NCBI RefSeq assembly: GCF_004340465.1
Contig: NZ_SLVV01000009.1
Location: 124,001 to 188,000, forward strand
DNA from: Mesobacillus foraminis
GTDB taxonomy: Bacteria; Bacillota; Bacilli; Bacillales; Cytobacillaceae
Length of the DNA: 64,000 bases
Direction of reading: 5' to 3'
A program made the translations under genes and the position numbers. Below the pieces are notes generated by a model that worked only from the letters and a program-made list of their open reading frames with translations, did no database searches and was not told where the DNA came from. Below are positions 9,122-17,917 of the stretch, in pieces (positions within the stretch are counted from its first letter, which is position 1; the number at the start of each line of letters is the position of its first letter).

Positions 9122-9541
9122 ATGATTATCAAACGATGCAAGGGCTACGAACTGGAAAAACAGCAATCGAACACATCTGAAGACTTCTTTAACCGTAGTG
9201 AAGTCACATTCATGGAGAACGGTACTGAAAAAACAGTGCATATCCTGTATGTCCGATATTTTAATGAACAGTTTGACCGGTTTACCCCTTATCAACAAGA
9301 TCCAATATTTAGTTTTGGCGTTCATGAAGTTTCATTCAAGGATATCGTGGCTCTTGCCTGTCTGCTGAAAAATCCAGCATATAAACATCGTAAAAGGGTA
9401 TATATCAACTCGGAGAGAGAATTTCAGGACATTTTTAAAGGCCTTGATTTTCATAAACTGTCCGGGCTCGTTCAGCAAATTGTAGATAATGGAAGCGCTG
9501 AAGTGCGCTCATCTCATGAATATATCATTCAGACCGTTTAG
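9122..9541 (+). CDS. Unrecognised conserved-looking protein
   Basis: A 139-residue soluble protein starts at ATG 9122 behind AGGAGGG; an upstream in-frame extension to 9041 has no ribosome-binding site. The sequence is mixed alpha/beta, without signal peptide or membrane segment, and includes ILYVRYFNEQFDRFTPYQQD and YKHRKRVYINSEREFQDIFK. I do not recognise the family, and B. subtilis has no counterpart that I recall between scpB and ypuI. Codon use and the strong start signal support a real gene. It may be co-transcribed with ypuI, 41 bp downstream. Confidence 0.8.
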   Translation: MIIKRCKGYELEKQQSNTSEDFFNRSEVTFMENGTEKTVHILYVRYFNEQFDRFTPYQQDPIFSFGVHEVSFKDIVALACLLKNPAYKHRKRVYINSEREFQDIFKGLDFHKLSGLVQQIVDNGSAEVRSSHEYIIQTV

Positions 9542-9582
9542 GCCAAATTGCTCAAGTCCGTATAAAAACTGGAGGTGCCACT

Positions 9583-10071
9583 ATGGGGAATACGATTGTG
9601 AAAACACAGGTTGAAGAAGTGAAAAATTTTCTGGGACAAACTGTATCAGGCCTGGAAGGGTTCTTAAACGATTCTACCCTGGCAGGACTTATAAAGGAAG
9701 AACCTGGGAATGAGGATTACTATAAACAAGTATTATCCACGATCCGCAAGCTGCTGGTTTTCTGTGAAGAAGGCCTGGAAGCATGCAATATAGTTGCCCA
9801 ATCCCAGCCGTTCTCCAAAGGGGCCGCCGAAAAAACTCTCTATCGTATTTATTATCACTGTGTGGAAGAGTTTTTCTCTCCAAAGAGTGATATATGGTAT
9901 GAAGACAGCCGCTCCGCTTATACCGGGAAAAATGCAATAAAATTCAGGGAACCCGTGCCGCATAGTGTAAAGGCGTTATTCGTGTCCCTTGAAGGTGAGT
10001 TTCAAAGGATTCGCGAGGAACTTGAATATTACGAAACAGATTATCGAACAAAAATGCTACAGTCAAAATAA
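9583..10071 (+). CDS. ypuI: YpuI, DUF3907 family protein
   Basis: The 162-residue protein matches YpuI: the start MGNTIVKTQVEEVKNFL, the middle AAEKTLYRIYYHCVEEFFSP and WYEDSRSAYTGKNAIKF, and the tail ELEYYETDYRTKM. It is soluble and largely helical; no biochemical role is established. The ATG follows TGGAGGTG. In both this genome and B. subtilis it lies just upstream of dacB-spmA-spmB. Confidence 0.88.
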   Translation: MGNTIVKTQVEEVKNFLGQTVSGLEGFLNDSTLAGLIKEEPGNEDYYKQVLSTIRKLLVFCEEGLEACNIVAQSQPFSKGAAEKTLYRIYYHCVEEFFSPKSDIWYEDSRSAYTGKNAIKFREPVPHSVKALFVSLEGEFQRIREELEYYETDYRTKMLQSK

Positions 10072-10077
10072 AGGGAA

Positions 10078-10101
10078 AAAGCAGCATGACAGGCTGCTTT
10101 C
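10078..10101 (+). terminator. Weak hairpin after ypuI
   Basis: AAGCAGC and GCTGCTT form a stem directly after the ypuI stop, followed only by TTC. A second, stronger hairpin at 10113-10150, part of the dispersed repeat, probably completes termination. Confidence 0.5.
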
Positions 10102-10105
10102 AGTT

Positions 10106-10629
10106 TGTAGACAAAAGGGGTTCGGAATGTTTCCATTCCGAACCCCTTTTGTCTATTTTTGAGTTTTTCCTCCAGGTTAGCCGCCCCCTTGCTTCGGACG
10201 CTAGGCCATTATCTGGCCCCACCATGTCCAATTGGCCATCTTTTTTCAGACTCAATGCAGCAAAAGCAAGCATCGCTGGCATGGACAATTTTTTAAGTCA
10301 CCTAAGGATGATAAAATGCACGCCCATGCATTCCTTTTGCATCTGCAAGTATCCGCTCCATGTTCTCCTTACGTTTTGAACAGTCAATGCCTCAGGTGAA
10401 CTGCTTCTTTTACATATCCTTGCCCCATATGACGGGTTACCACCTTTTAATGATCGAGGATCACAATGCCTATTAAAACCCTGTGATTGAAGTGGAAGTC
10501 GTTAAAACTCCTGCGGGTACCGCCCGCCCCGAGGTAAGCGAAACGACTGGAACGGAAGTCAACAGTCCCATTAATAAACACTAATAAAAAACCCTAGACA
10601 AGGTCGATTTTTCATTGAATTTGCCTAGA
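10106..10629 (-). repeat. Dispersed 0.5-kb repeat, copy B
   Basis: This occupies the 670-bp gap between ypuI and dacB and is the reverse-oriented relative of the element at 1505-1979. Shared landmarks, read on the minus strand, are GTTGACTTCCGTTCCAG (within 10547-10567), GATGGCCAAT (10231-10240) and the end hairpin AAAAGGGGTTCGGAATG paired with CATTCCGAACCCC (10113-10150). Its far edge has a terminator-like hairpin pointing into the element (10594-10629, with the A run at 10586-10592). The GC-rich middle is shorter than in copy A. A 19-residue micro-ORF with a good ribosome-binding site lies on the minus strand at 10302-10361. Confidence 0.7.
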
Positions 10630-10678
10630 GGCTGCTTTATTTATTTTATTAATCGCCGGAAGGGTGGACATCCTTTTT

Positions 10679-10707
10679 GTCATATCAGCTCCTCCTCTGC
10701 ATAAACT
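10679..10707 (+). promoter_or_regulatory. Sigma-E-type promoter for dacB
   Basis: GTCATAT (10679-10685) and CATAAACT (10700-10707), 14 bp apart, match the sigma-E consensus for mother-cell genes. dacB-spmA-spmB is a sigma-E operon in B. subtilis. Confidence 0.7.
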
Positions 10708-10742
10708 TGTACAAACTGCCAAAGGGAGACGAGGTCTGTTCA

Positions 10743-11879
10743 ATGAAGAGGATATCAATCGTATTATTGCTACTTGCTACATGGCTATTTCATTACGACC
10801 CGCAGCCAGCAGCAGCTGGTTCAGTGAGTGCCCGAAATGCCATATTGATCGAACAGGACACGGGTCGTGTCCTTTATGAAAAAAAGGCTCATGATACCGA
10901 ACGCATTGCCAGTATCACCAAGATCATGACGGCCATTTTGGCGATTGAGTCCGGTAAACTGAATGAACAAGTCAAGGTCAGCAGCAATGCAGCTGGTACG
11001 GAAGGGTCCTCTCTCTACCTGAAGGCCGGAGAAAAAATTTTGCTGGAGGACCTTGTTTATGGGTTAATGCTAAGGTCTGGCAATGATGCTGCAGTAGCAA
11101 TCTCGGAACATGTAGGAGGCAGCCTTGACGGGTTTGTTTTTTTGATGAATCAGAAGGCAGAAGAGATCGGAATGAAAAACACTCATTTTGCCAACCCTCA
11201 TGGATTGGATGATCATGAGAACCATTACTCGACAGCCTATGATATGGCGCTGCTGACCAGGTACGCGATGAATAATGAAACCTACCGTGAAATATCAGGA
11301 ACGAAAATTCACCGTGCTCCAAACCCAAATGAATCTTGGGATCGAGTCTGGAAAAACAAAAATAGACTTTTGACTGAATTATATAAGTATACAACGGGCG
11401 GAAAAACCGGTTATACAAAAAGGGCAAAAAGAACTCTGGTAACAACTGCTGCGAAAGGCGACTTCGAGCTAATTGCCGTAACGCTTAATGGCCCAAGCGA
11501 CTGGAATGACCATATCTATCTGTATGAGAGTGCATTTACACAGTATGATGTTGCTCAAATTCTGGCTGAAGGGAAGATTAAAGGGCTGAAAGATTCACTT
11601 TACAAAGGCAGGGTCTATCTTCGCAACTCTTTTGAATATCCGCTCACGGCCAAAGAGGAAAGTCTTGTTAGGGTTGAGTACAAGCTTCTTAAGCCCCCTG
11701 AAGATCCAGAGAAAGAAAGAATTCCCGAGATTGTTGGGAAAGCAGTAGTCTATCTGGACGGGCAGGAAATCAAGTCGATGCCAATCTACTACAAGCAGGA
11801 TCCTGTCGAAAAAAAATCATACTTGCAATTCTTTAAGAATATTTTTACAGCTGTTACAGGCATAAGGGCTGATGACTGA
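10743..11879 (+). CDS. dacB: D-alanyl-D-alanine carboxypeptidase DacB (PBP5*)
   Basis: DacB trims peptide side chains in spore cortex peptidoglycan and limits cross-linking. From ATG 10743 (after GAGGT) the 378-residue product has a signal peptide ending near PAAAG (residues 1-26) and the serine penicillin-binding protein motifs SxxK (S57ITK60), SGN (112-114) and KTG (221-223). The C-terminal domain from about residue 270 is the usual membrane-proximal beta domain. It leads the dacB-spmA-spmB operon, overlaps spmA by one base, and has a sigma-E-like promoter, which fits mother-cell expression. Confidence 0.95.
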   Translation: MKRISIVLLLLATWLFHYDPQPAAAGSVSARNAILIEQDTGRVLYEKKAHDTERIASITKIMTAILAIESGKLNEQVKVSSNAAGTEGSSLYLKAGEKILLEDLVYGLMLRSGNDAAVAISEHVGGSLDGFVFLMNQKAEEIGMKNTHFANPHGLDDHENHYSTAYDMALLTRYAMNNETYREISGTKIHRAPNPNESWDRVWKNKNRLLTELYKYTTGGKTGYTKRAKRTLVTTAAKGDFELIAVTLNGPSDWNDHIYLYESAFTQYDVAQILAEGKIKGLKDSLYKGRVYLRNSFEYPLTAKEESLVRVEYKLLKPPEDPEKERIPEIVGKAVVYLDGQEIKSMPIYYKQDPVEKKSYLQFFKNIFTAVTGIRADD

Positions 11880-12466
11880 TGGTTAATTATATCTGGGTCT
11901 TCATGACGTTGATTGGGCTTGTTTTCGCAGGAATTAATGGAACGATGGCTGAAGTAAACGAAGCCATCTTCAATGGAGCCAAAGAAGCTGTAACACTCTG
12001 TATTGGGTTAATTAGTATCCTTGTATTTTGGCTGGGCATGATGAAGATCGCTGAATCCGCCGGGCTGCTTGATAAATTGTCCAATCTCTTCCGCCCATTG
12101 ATCTCACGCTTGTTTCCGGAAGTTCCTCCAGGACATCCGGCAATGGGCTATATTCTATCAAACATGATGGCCAATTTGTTTGGGCTCGGCAACGCAGCCA
12201 CCCCTCTTGGAATAAAAGCAATGGAGGAACTGAAAAGGTTAAATGGAGGAAGAGATACGGTAAGCCGGTCGATGGTGACCTTTTTGGCAATCAATACCTC
12301 GAGCATTACACTTATACCAACTACAGTGATTGCAATTCGAATGACCTATCATTCAGCGGCTCCTACCGAAATCGTTGGACCTACGTTAATCGCTACCTGT
12401 TTTTCAGCAGTGGCTGCAATTTTTATAGATCGTTATTTCCATTATCGAAGAACCAGAAAAGGATGA
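11879..12466 (+). CDS. spmA: Spore maturation protein A
   Basis: SpmA is a membrane protein needed for full spore core dehydration. The 195-residue product has four or more membrane helices with a nucleoside-recognition (Gate) type domain, seen in GLGNAATPLGIKAMEELKRL and FLAINTSSITLIPTTVIAIR. The start ATG overlaps the dacB stop. It pairs with spmB seven bases downstream; in other bacteria the two are fused. Confidence 0.95.
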   Translation: MVNYIWVFMTLIGLVFAGINGTMAEVNEAIFNGAKEAVTLCIGLISILVFWLGMMKIAESAGLLDKLSNLFRPLISRLFPEVPPGHPAMGYILSNMMANLFGLGNAATPLGIKAMEELKRLNGGRDTVSRSMVTFLAINTSSITLIPTTVIAIRMTYHSAAPTEIVGPTLIATCFSAVAAIFIDRYFHYRRTRKG

Positions 12467-12473
12467 AGCGCCT

Positions 12474-13004
12474 ATGCAATTGATCTCTGCCATTTCACTC
12501 TGGATTATTCCGGTCCTAATTGGATTTATCCTTGTTTACGGAACGCTGAAAAAGGTTCCTACCTACGAAACTTTCGTAGAAGGCGGCAAGGAGGGAATAA
12601 AGATGGCTGTATCCATCATTCCCTTCCTGGTTGGAATGATGGTGGCTATATCGGTGTTTCGGGCATCCGGGGCGCTGGATTATTTTATGGAATTCATCAG
12701 GCCCGGCCTGGAGAAGATAGGCATACCCGCCGATGTTATCCCATTGGCGATTATCCGGCCGATTTCAGGGAATGCAGCCCTGGGGATGACCAGCGACTTG
12801 ATTGCCGCACATGGGCCCGACTCTTTTATCGGAAGATTGGCCTCAACCCTTCAGGGGAGCACGGATACAACCTTTTATGTACTGACTGTCTATTTTGGTG
12901 CAGTAGGAATCAAGAAAATGGGGGATGCGCTTAAAGTGGGATTGCTGGCCGACCTGGCAGGATTTGCGGCTGCAATTGTTGTAGTCACCATCATGTTTGG
13001 ATAG
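12474..13004 (+). CDS. spmB: Spore maturation protein B
   Basis: SpmB is the partner of SpmA. The 176-residue membrane protein also carries a Gate-type domain, with PLAIIRPISGNAALGMTSDL and GSTDTTFYVLTVYFGAVGIK as clear landmarks. It is the last gene of dacB-spmA-spmB. A 534-bp region with repeat fragments and hairpins follows before rluB. Confidence 0.95.
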   Translation: MQLISAISLWIIPVLIGFILVYGTLKKVPTYETFVEGGKEGIKMAVSIIPFLVGMMVAISVFRASGALDYFMEFIRPGLEKIGIPADVIPLAIIRPISGNAALGMTSDLIAAHGPDSFIGRLASTLQGSTDTTFYVLTVYFGAVGIKKMGDALKVGLLADLAGFAAAIVVVTIMFG

Positions 13005-13068
13005 AGATGTACAAGTCATTCGCATGTAAGGAGATATCTAAACCGAAGATATTCGGGGTTGCCCCTCC

Positions 13069-13117
13069 AAAAGAGGATTAGGAATGCTCTCATTCCCAAT
13101 CCTCTTTTTTGTATTTT
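13069..13117 (+). terminator. Terminator after spmB, related to the repeat hairpin
   Basis: AAAAGAGGATTAGGAATG pairs imperfectly with CATTCCCAATCCTCTTTT, with a T run. It resembles the terminal hairpin of the dispersed repeat (AAAAGGGGTTCGGAATG...) and probably derives from it, now serving the dacB-spmAB operon. Confidence 0.75.
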
Positions 13118-13279
13118 GCTTAAGGCGGAGGCAATCCCCCTGGAGGGAGTACTTCATTGATTTAATCTTTATTTGATTGAATCTAACCATGTTTTAGAAT
13201 AGTGCCGGACCCATATAGAATACCTGTGGGCTTAGACTTTGAATCATGCGGGCACAGGACAGGGAAATCAGAAGGTTTA

Positions 13280-13345
13280 TTGCGCGGAGGGGAGGCCCCC
13301 TGGCTACCCGCGGTAGGCGAAGCGCCTGAAAAGGCAATCATAATT
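13280..13345 (-). repeat. Degenerate fragment of the GC-rich repeat segment
   Basis: ACCCGCGGTAGGCGAAGCGC followed by CTGAAAAGGCAATCA resembles, on the minus strand, the segment TTGACTTCCGTTCCAGGC...TTTCCGCGGGG of copy A. It is about 65 bp long and decayed. The rest of 13118-13538 has no gene that I can support. Confidence 0.5.
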
Positions 13346-13361
13346 TTGCTGAACATTAAGA

Positions 13362-13432
13362 GCACAGGGAAACTCGGATATTCACCGAGTTTGTGCACAG
13401 TTGGAGGTACCTTGAGGCAGGTATCTTTTTTT
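13362..13432 (+). promoter_or_regulatory. Two-hairpin leader ending in a terminator upstream of rluB
   Basis: The first hairpin is GCAC plus AAACTCGG (13370-13377) pairing with CCGAGTTT plus GTGC. The second, AGGTACC (13405-13411) with GGTATCT (13420-13426), is followed by seven T residues. No gene precedes it after spmB's own terminator, so this could be an attenuator-like leader for rluB or a remnant terminator. It lacks T-box specifier features. Confidence 0.45.
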
Positions 13433-13538
13433 ATGGGCTGTGTGCTTTGAAAACAAAGCGTTTTATGTCATAATTCATAAGGATGGATTTGATATTAAAA
13501 TAATAATTTAAGTTGACACGATAATGGGAGTGACCTGC

Positions 13539-14264
13539 ATGGAAAGATTGCAAAAAGTAATAGCACACGCCGGGATAGCTTCAAGAAGAAAAGCAGAAGA
13601 GCTGATTCTTGAAGGAAGAGTAACGGTTAATGGAAAGGTCGTCAAAGAGCTTGGGATAAAAGTGACAGGTTCAGACAGGATTGAAGTAAGCGGAATTCCT
13701 TTGGAAAGGGAGGAGCCTGTGTATTTCCTCTTCTATAAGCCGCGCGGAGTCATTTCCAGCGTAAAAGATGAAAAGGGCAGAAAAGTGGTTACAGATTATT
13801 TCGAACAGATAAAACAAAGGATTTACCCGGTCGGGAGGCTGGATTTTGACACTTCCGGAGCATTGCTCCTTACAAATGACGGGGAGTTTGCTAACCTTTT
13901 GATGCACCCGAGCAGTGAAGTGGAAAAAGTCTATGTTGCCAAGGTAAAGGGAATCCCTGTTAAGGAAAAGCTGAGGAGCCTTGAAAAGGGAGTCCATTTA
14001 GAAGATGGGAAAACAGCTCCTGCAAGGGTCAAGCTTCTGTCTCTTGATAAGAAAAAACAAACATCCATTATTGAACTTGCCATCCATGAGGGCAGGAACA
14101 GACAGGTGAGAAGAATGTTTGAAGCGATTGGACATCCAGTTTTGAAGCTAAAACGTGAACGTTACGGAACCCTGACCCTCCATGGTTTAAACTCCGGGGA
14201 TTTTAAAGAGCTGACACCGCATGAAGTGAAACAGCTGCGGACACTTGCAATGGGGAAGAAATAG
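13539..14264 (+). CDS. rluB: 23S rRNA pseudouridine synthase RluB
   Basis: RluB isomerises a uridine in the peptidyl-transferase region of 23S rRNA. From ATG 13539 (after GGGAGTG) the 241-residue product has an N-terminal S4 RNA-binding domain (ERLQKVIAHAGIASRRKAEE) and the RsuA/RluB catalytic motif GRLDFDTSGALLLTNDG, whose aspartate (D102) is the family nucleophile. GRNRQVRRMFEAIGHPVLKL near the C-terminus is also diagnostic. An upstream in-frame ATG at 13524 adds five residues but has no ribosome-binding site. Confidence 0.96.
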   Translation: MERLQKVIAHAGIASRRKAEELILEGRVTVNGKVVKELGIKVTGSDRIEVSGIPLEREEPVYFLFYKPRGVISSVKDEKGRKVVTDYFEQIKQRIYPVGRLDFDTSGALLLTNDGEFANLLMHPSSEVEKVYVAKVKGIPVKEKLRSLEKGVHLEDGKTAPARVKLLSLDKKKQTSIIELAIHEGRNRQVRRMFEAIGHPVLKLKRERYGTLTLHGLNSGDFKELTPHEVKQLRTLAMGKK

Positions 14265-14330
14265 AAAAAAGCAAATAACCTCACCTGATGATTTCTAATG
14301 ATATAATAAGGTGAAACTGGGGGGACTAAC

Positions 14331-14855
14331 ATGAAAAAGAAGCGACTTGCAATCAGGACTGTCATTCTTTTAGTCCTGGCTGCGGCGGTTGGCTATACGC
14401 TTTATGCCAATTTCACAAAGGATGATATCCAAAGGGTTGAAGTTGGAAAAACGGCACCTGATTTTGCATTAGTGGATATGAATGGCGAAAAACATAAACT
14501 TTCTGATTACCGCGGACAAGGGGTATTTTTAAATTTTTGGGCAACATGGTGCAAACCGTGCGAAAGGGAAATGCCTTATATTGACCACCAGTACAATAAT
14601 TTTAAGGATCAGGGAGTTAAAGTGTTGACGGTCGATGTCGGCGAATCCAGGGTAGCGGTAAACAAGTTCATCGAACGGCATAATCTGAGCTTTCCGGTCA
14701 TGATAGACAGTGATGGGCAGGTCCAGACGGCATATGGAATTGATCCCCTGCCAATTACTTTTTTAATTGACAAAGATGGAAAGGTTGTCCGTTCCCATAC
14801 AGGGGAATTGACAGAAGCCACAGTCCGCCAATTCATGGAAGAAATAAAACCTTAA
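14331..14855 (+). CDS. resA: Thiol-disulfide oxidoreductase ResA
   Basis: ResA reduces the haem-binding cysteines of apocytochrome c on the outer face of the membrane. The 174-residue product has an N-terminal signal anchor (residues 5-25) and a thioredoxin fold with WCKPC (C74 and C77) in FLNFWATWCKPCEREMPYID. The cis-proline is in LPITFLIDKDG. It precedes resB and resC in one transcript; a TATAAT box lies about 30 bp upstream of the start. Confidence 0.96.
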   Translation: MKKKRLAIRTVILLVLAAAVGYTLYANFTKDDIQRVEVGKTAPDFALVDMNGEKHKLSDYRGQGVFLNFWATWCKPCEREMPYIDHQYNNFKDQGVKVLTVDVGESRVAVNKFIERHNLSFPVMIDSDGQVQTAYGIDPLPITFLIDKDGKVVRSHTGELTEATVRQFMEEIKP

Positions 14856-14881
14856 TGTAAAGGAAACAGGGAGTCTTAATA

Positions 14882-16510
14882 ATGAATGAAGTAAAATGTG
14901 AATGCGGCCATGTAAATCCGCATGGGACAGTTCTGTGTGAATCTTGCGGCAAAGTCCTTGAAGAAAAAGAAATGCAGAAAAAACTCCTGGATATGAGGTA
15001 TGAAGGAAGCGCCCGAAGGTCCCAAACCTACAATAAAACCATTATTGACAAAGTGTGGAACTTCTTTTCTTCCGTTAAAGTAGGAGTGTGGCTGATTGTT
15101 GTCACACTGGTTGCTTCAGCTTTCGGGACTATTCTGCCCCAGGAAATGTATATCCCTCCTGTCATGCCTGCCGCTGAGTATTATGAAGAGCAATATGGCT
15201 GGTTCGGAAAGCTCTATTATGAACTTGGATTTCATAATTTATACAGTTCCTGGTGGTATTTATTATTGATAGCTTCGATTGGAGTCTCACTGGTAATATG
15301 CAGTCTTGACCGGGTAGTACCACTTTACAGGGCCTTGAACAAGCAGAGGGTTACCCGTCACGAAGGCTTCCTGCAGAGGCAAAGGCTGTTTGGAATTTCT
15401 GCAGAAGCTCCTGACCAGGAATCCATTAAGAAGCTAAAGGGAAACCTACAGTCCAAGCGCTATAAAATTCGTGAAGAAAACGGAAATATTCTTGCAGAAA
15501 AGAACCGGTTTTCCCGATGGGGTCCCTATGTAAATCATGTTGGACTCATCATTTTTCTAATAGGGGGAATGCTGCGCTTCGTACCGGGGATGTACATCGA
15601 CAGTGTCCTTTGGATCAGGGAAGGCGAAACAAAGGCAATTCCTGAAACAGAAGGGCAGTATTATCTTAAGAACAACCAGTTCATCCTTGAAGTTTACGAT
15701 AAAGAAAAAGAAGATGAAGTCTTTGAACAGGCAATTGATAAGGCGGGCATGGTTGCTAAAAACTATCAATCGAATGTAACCCTGTACAAGAAAGCGGGCG
15801 ATAGTATCCCTGGGGAAACACCTGAACTGGAAAAAGTGAAGGATGAGGAAATCAGGGTCAATGAACCGCTCAAATTTGAAGGCTTTGCCCTTTATCAGGT
15901 TGACTATAAACTAAATGAACTAAATAAAATGACGCTGGCCCTTCAAAACAAGGAAACCCAGGAAGAGTTCGGAGAGATTCAGATTGATCTTTACAATCCA
16001 AAATCCGAGTATGATCTTGGCAAAGGGTATTCGGTTGAAGTGCTGAGTTATTTTCCGGATTTTGAATTTGGCGAAGATGGGAATCCAACGACGAAATCCA
16101 GAATTCCTAACAACCCTGCCTTTGTTTTCGAAATGAAAACACCTGATAAGCCTGAAGGGGAAGTAAGTTTTGTCGCCATCCGGGAAACAATCGAGCCAAA
16201 TGGTGATAATCAATACAAAATGGCCTTTAAGGCTGCAGAAACCAAAAATGTTGCAGCTCTTACAGTCAGGAAGGACCTTACACTGTGGATCATTGCCCTG
16301 GGAGGACTTATTTTTATGATTGGTGTCGTTCAGGGTGCCTATTGGAACCACCGGCGCCTGTGGGTCAGGAATGTAGACGGGCAGTTGTGGACAGCCGGGC
16401 ATACCAATAAAAACTGGCATGGCTTAAAAAGAGAGCTTGAAGAAATATTTAAGGGGACCGGAATGGAAGCTCCGGCAGAACAACAAGCTGAAGATGCAAA
16501 GAATGGGTAA
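14882..16510 (+). CDS. resB: Cytochrome c biogenesis protein ResB
   Basis: ResB is the Ccs1-type partner of ResC in system II cytochrome c maturation. The 542-residue product begins with a four-cysteine zinc-ribbon-like motif ([19 protein letters not shown]), then has membrane helices near residues 65-85, 120-140 and 215-235, a long extracytoplasmic domain, and a last helix near residue 475. Conserved pieces include [20 protein letters not shown] and [20 protein letters not shown]. It lies 26 bp after resA and 11 bp before resC. Confidence 0.96.
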   Translation: MNEVKCECGHVNPHGTVLCESCGKVLEEKEMQKKLLDMRYEGSARRSQTYNKTIIDKVWNFFSSVKVGVWLIVVTLVASAFGTILPQEMYIPPVMPAAEYYEEQYGWFGKLYYELGFHNLYSSWWYLLLIASIGVSLVICSLDRVVPLYRALNKQRVTRHEGFLQRQRLFGISAEAPDQESIKKLKGNLQSKRYKIREENGNILAEKNRFSRWGPYVNHVGLIIFLIGGMLRFVPGMYIDSVLWIREGETKAIPETEGQYYLKNNQFILEVYDKEKEDEVFEQAIDKAGMVAKNYQSNVTLYKKAGDSIPGETPELEKVKDEEIRVNEPLKFEGFALYQVDYKLNELNKMTLALQNKETQEEFGEIQIDLYNPKSEYDLGKGYSVEVLSYFPDFEFGEDGNPTTKSRIPNNPAFVFEMKTPDKPEGEVSFVAIRETIEPNGDNQYKMAFKAAETKNVAALTVRKDLTLWIIALGGLIFMIGVVQGAYWNHRRLWVRNVDGQLWTAGHTNKNWHGLKRELEEIFKGTGMEAPAEQQAEDAKNG

Positions 16511-16521
16511 GGGGGAAAATC

Positions 16522-17709
16522 ATGGCAGCGCTAAGCTCTAATTTACTTTATACAGCTTTTATCCTTTATTTAATCGCGACTGCGTTTTTTGGTGGTGCAA
16601 TTAAAGCGAAGAAGGATGGACAAAGGGAGACCGGACCCAATAAATGGGCCGCTATTGCAATTATTATTACAATCATAGGGTTCATCGCCCAGGTTGGTTA
16701 CTTTATTTTGCGCTGGATTGCTGCAGGACATGCACCAGTCAGCAATTTATTTGAGTTTACGACGTTTTTCGGGATGGCGCTGGTTGGTGCATTCATCGCT
16801 ATTTACTTTATATATAAAACACCGTTGTTGGGAGTATTTACGCTGCCTGTTGCTGTGCTGATCATTGCTTATGCAAGTATGTTCCCCAGGGAAATATCCC
16901 CGCTCATACCTGCACTCCAAAGTGACTGGCTGCATATCCATGTCACGACAGCAGCACTTGGCGAGGCAATACTGGCAATTTCATTCGCAGCCGGACTGAT
17001 TTATCTAATTAAACATGTCGATCAGACTGTGAAAAGCAAAAGTACCCTGTGGCTTGAAGTAGTCATGTTCGGCATGGTTGCTACATTAGGCTTTATTATA
17101 GTTTCCACTGCATTCTCCGCTGCCGGCTATGAAGCCAAATTTAATTATATCGACAAGAATGGCGCCGAGGCTGCCTATGACTACCAGATGCCGGCATTAG
17201 TTGGTCCGCATGAAGGCCAATTGGCTGCGAAAGGGAAATTTGAACCAATGGTGGAAACACCGGCCATTATTAATGCAAAAAAATTGAATACTGTTATCTG
17301 GTCGCTAGGGGCAGGGCTGATCCTGTACGGTTTGCTTCGATTGATCCTTCGAAAAAGGCTTGCAGCTTCACTTAAACCGCTTGTAAAGAATATTAATCTG
17401 GATTTAGTGGATGAAATCAGCTATAGGTCAGTATTAATCGGGTTTCCTGTATTTACTCTGGGTGCGTTGATTTTTGCCATGATATGGGCACAGATTGCGT
17501 GGACAAGGTTTTGGGGATGGGATCCGAAGGAAGTATGGGCTTTAATCACCTGGCTGTTTTATGCCGCATTCCTTCATCTCCGTCTGTCTAAAGGCTGGCA
17601 TGGAGAAAAATCTGCCTGGCTTGCAGTGATTGGTTTCATCATTATTATGTTCAACCTGGTTGCTGTCAATCTTGTAATTGCAGGTCTGCATTCCTATGCA
17701 GGCTCCTAG
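16522..17709 (+). CDS. resC: Cytochrome c biogenesis protein ResC (CcsA type)
   Basis: ResC handles haem delivery with ResB. The 395-residue polytopic protein carries the CcsA/CcmC tryptophan-rich motif [18 protein letters not shown] in its C-terminal part, and histidines likely to bind haem ([18 protein letters not shown] and AGLHSYAGS at the end). Start ATG 16522 follows AAGGGGG. A terminator follows, so resABC is transcribed apart from resDE, apart from any read-through. Confidence 0.96.
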   Translation: MAALSSNLLYTAFILYLIATAFFGGAIKAKKDGQRETGPNKWAAIAIIITIIGFIAQVGYFILRWIAAGHAPVSNLFEFTTFFGMALVGAFIAIYFIYKTPLLGVFTLPVAVLIIAYASMFPREISPLIPALQSDWLHIHVTTAALGEAILAISFAAGLIYLIKHVDQTVKSKSTLWLEVVMFGMVATLGFIIVSTAFSAAGYEAKFNYIDKNGAEAAYDYQMPALVGPHEGQLAAKGKFEPMVETPAIINAKKLNTVIWSLGAGLILYGLLRLILRKRLAASLKPLVKNINLDLVDEISYRSVLIGFPVFTLGALIFAMIWAQIAWTRFWGWDPKEVWALITWLFYAAFLHLRLSKGWHGEKSAWLAVIGFIIIMFNLVAVNLVIAGLHSYAGS

Positions 17710-17723
17710 ACGCCTGGCTATCA

Positions 17724-17755
17724 GCCTCCGCTAACGTATTAGTGGAGGCTTTTTT
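17724..17755 (+). terminator. Terminator between resC and resD
   Basis: GCCTCC (17724-17729) pairs with GGAGGC (17744-17749), with extra G-U pairs inside, followed by six T residues. Confidence 0.8.
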
Positions 17756-17917
17756 CATACAATTATGGCGAAATTATACATATCGATGATGATAAGAGGT
17801 AATATGTAATAAATATGTCTAAATTAAGGCGGCGCTTAAGGTTTCCATCATGGAAAAGATAAAAAGTAATAGCTACTTAAGATATCATTAAGTAAAATAA
17901 TCACAGGAGGGATAGCA

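Noticed and set aside
10100-10288. 62-codon minus-strand frame in repeat copy B as a protein gene
   Set aside because: It crosses the closing hairpin, has no ribosome-binding site, and the matching part of copy A is not an open frame of the same kind.
13395-13432. T-box riboswitch upstream of rluB
   Set aside because: GGAGGTACC loosely recalls the T-box antiterminator, but the AG bulge, specifier loop and the long stem I are not visible and rluB is not an expected T-box gene.
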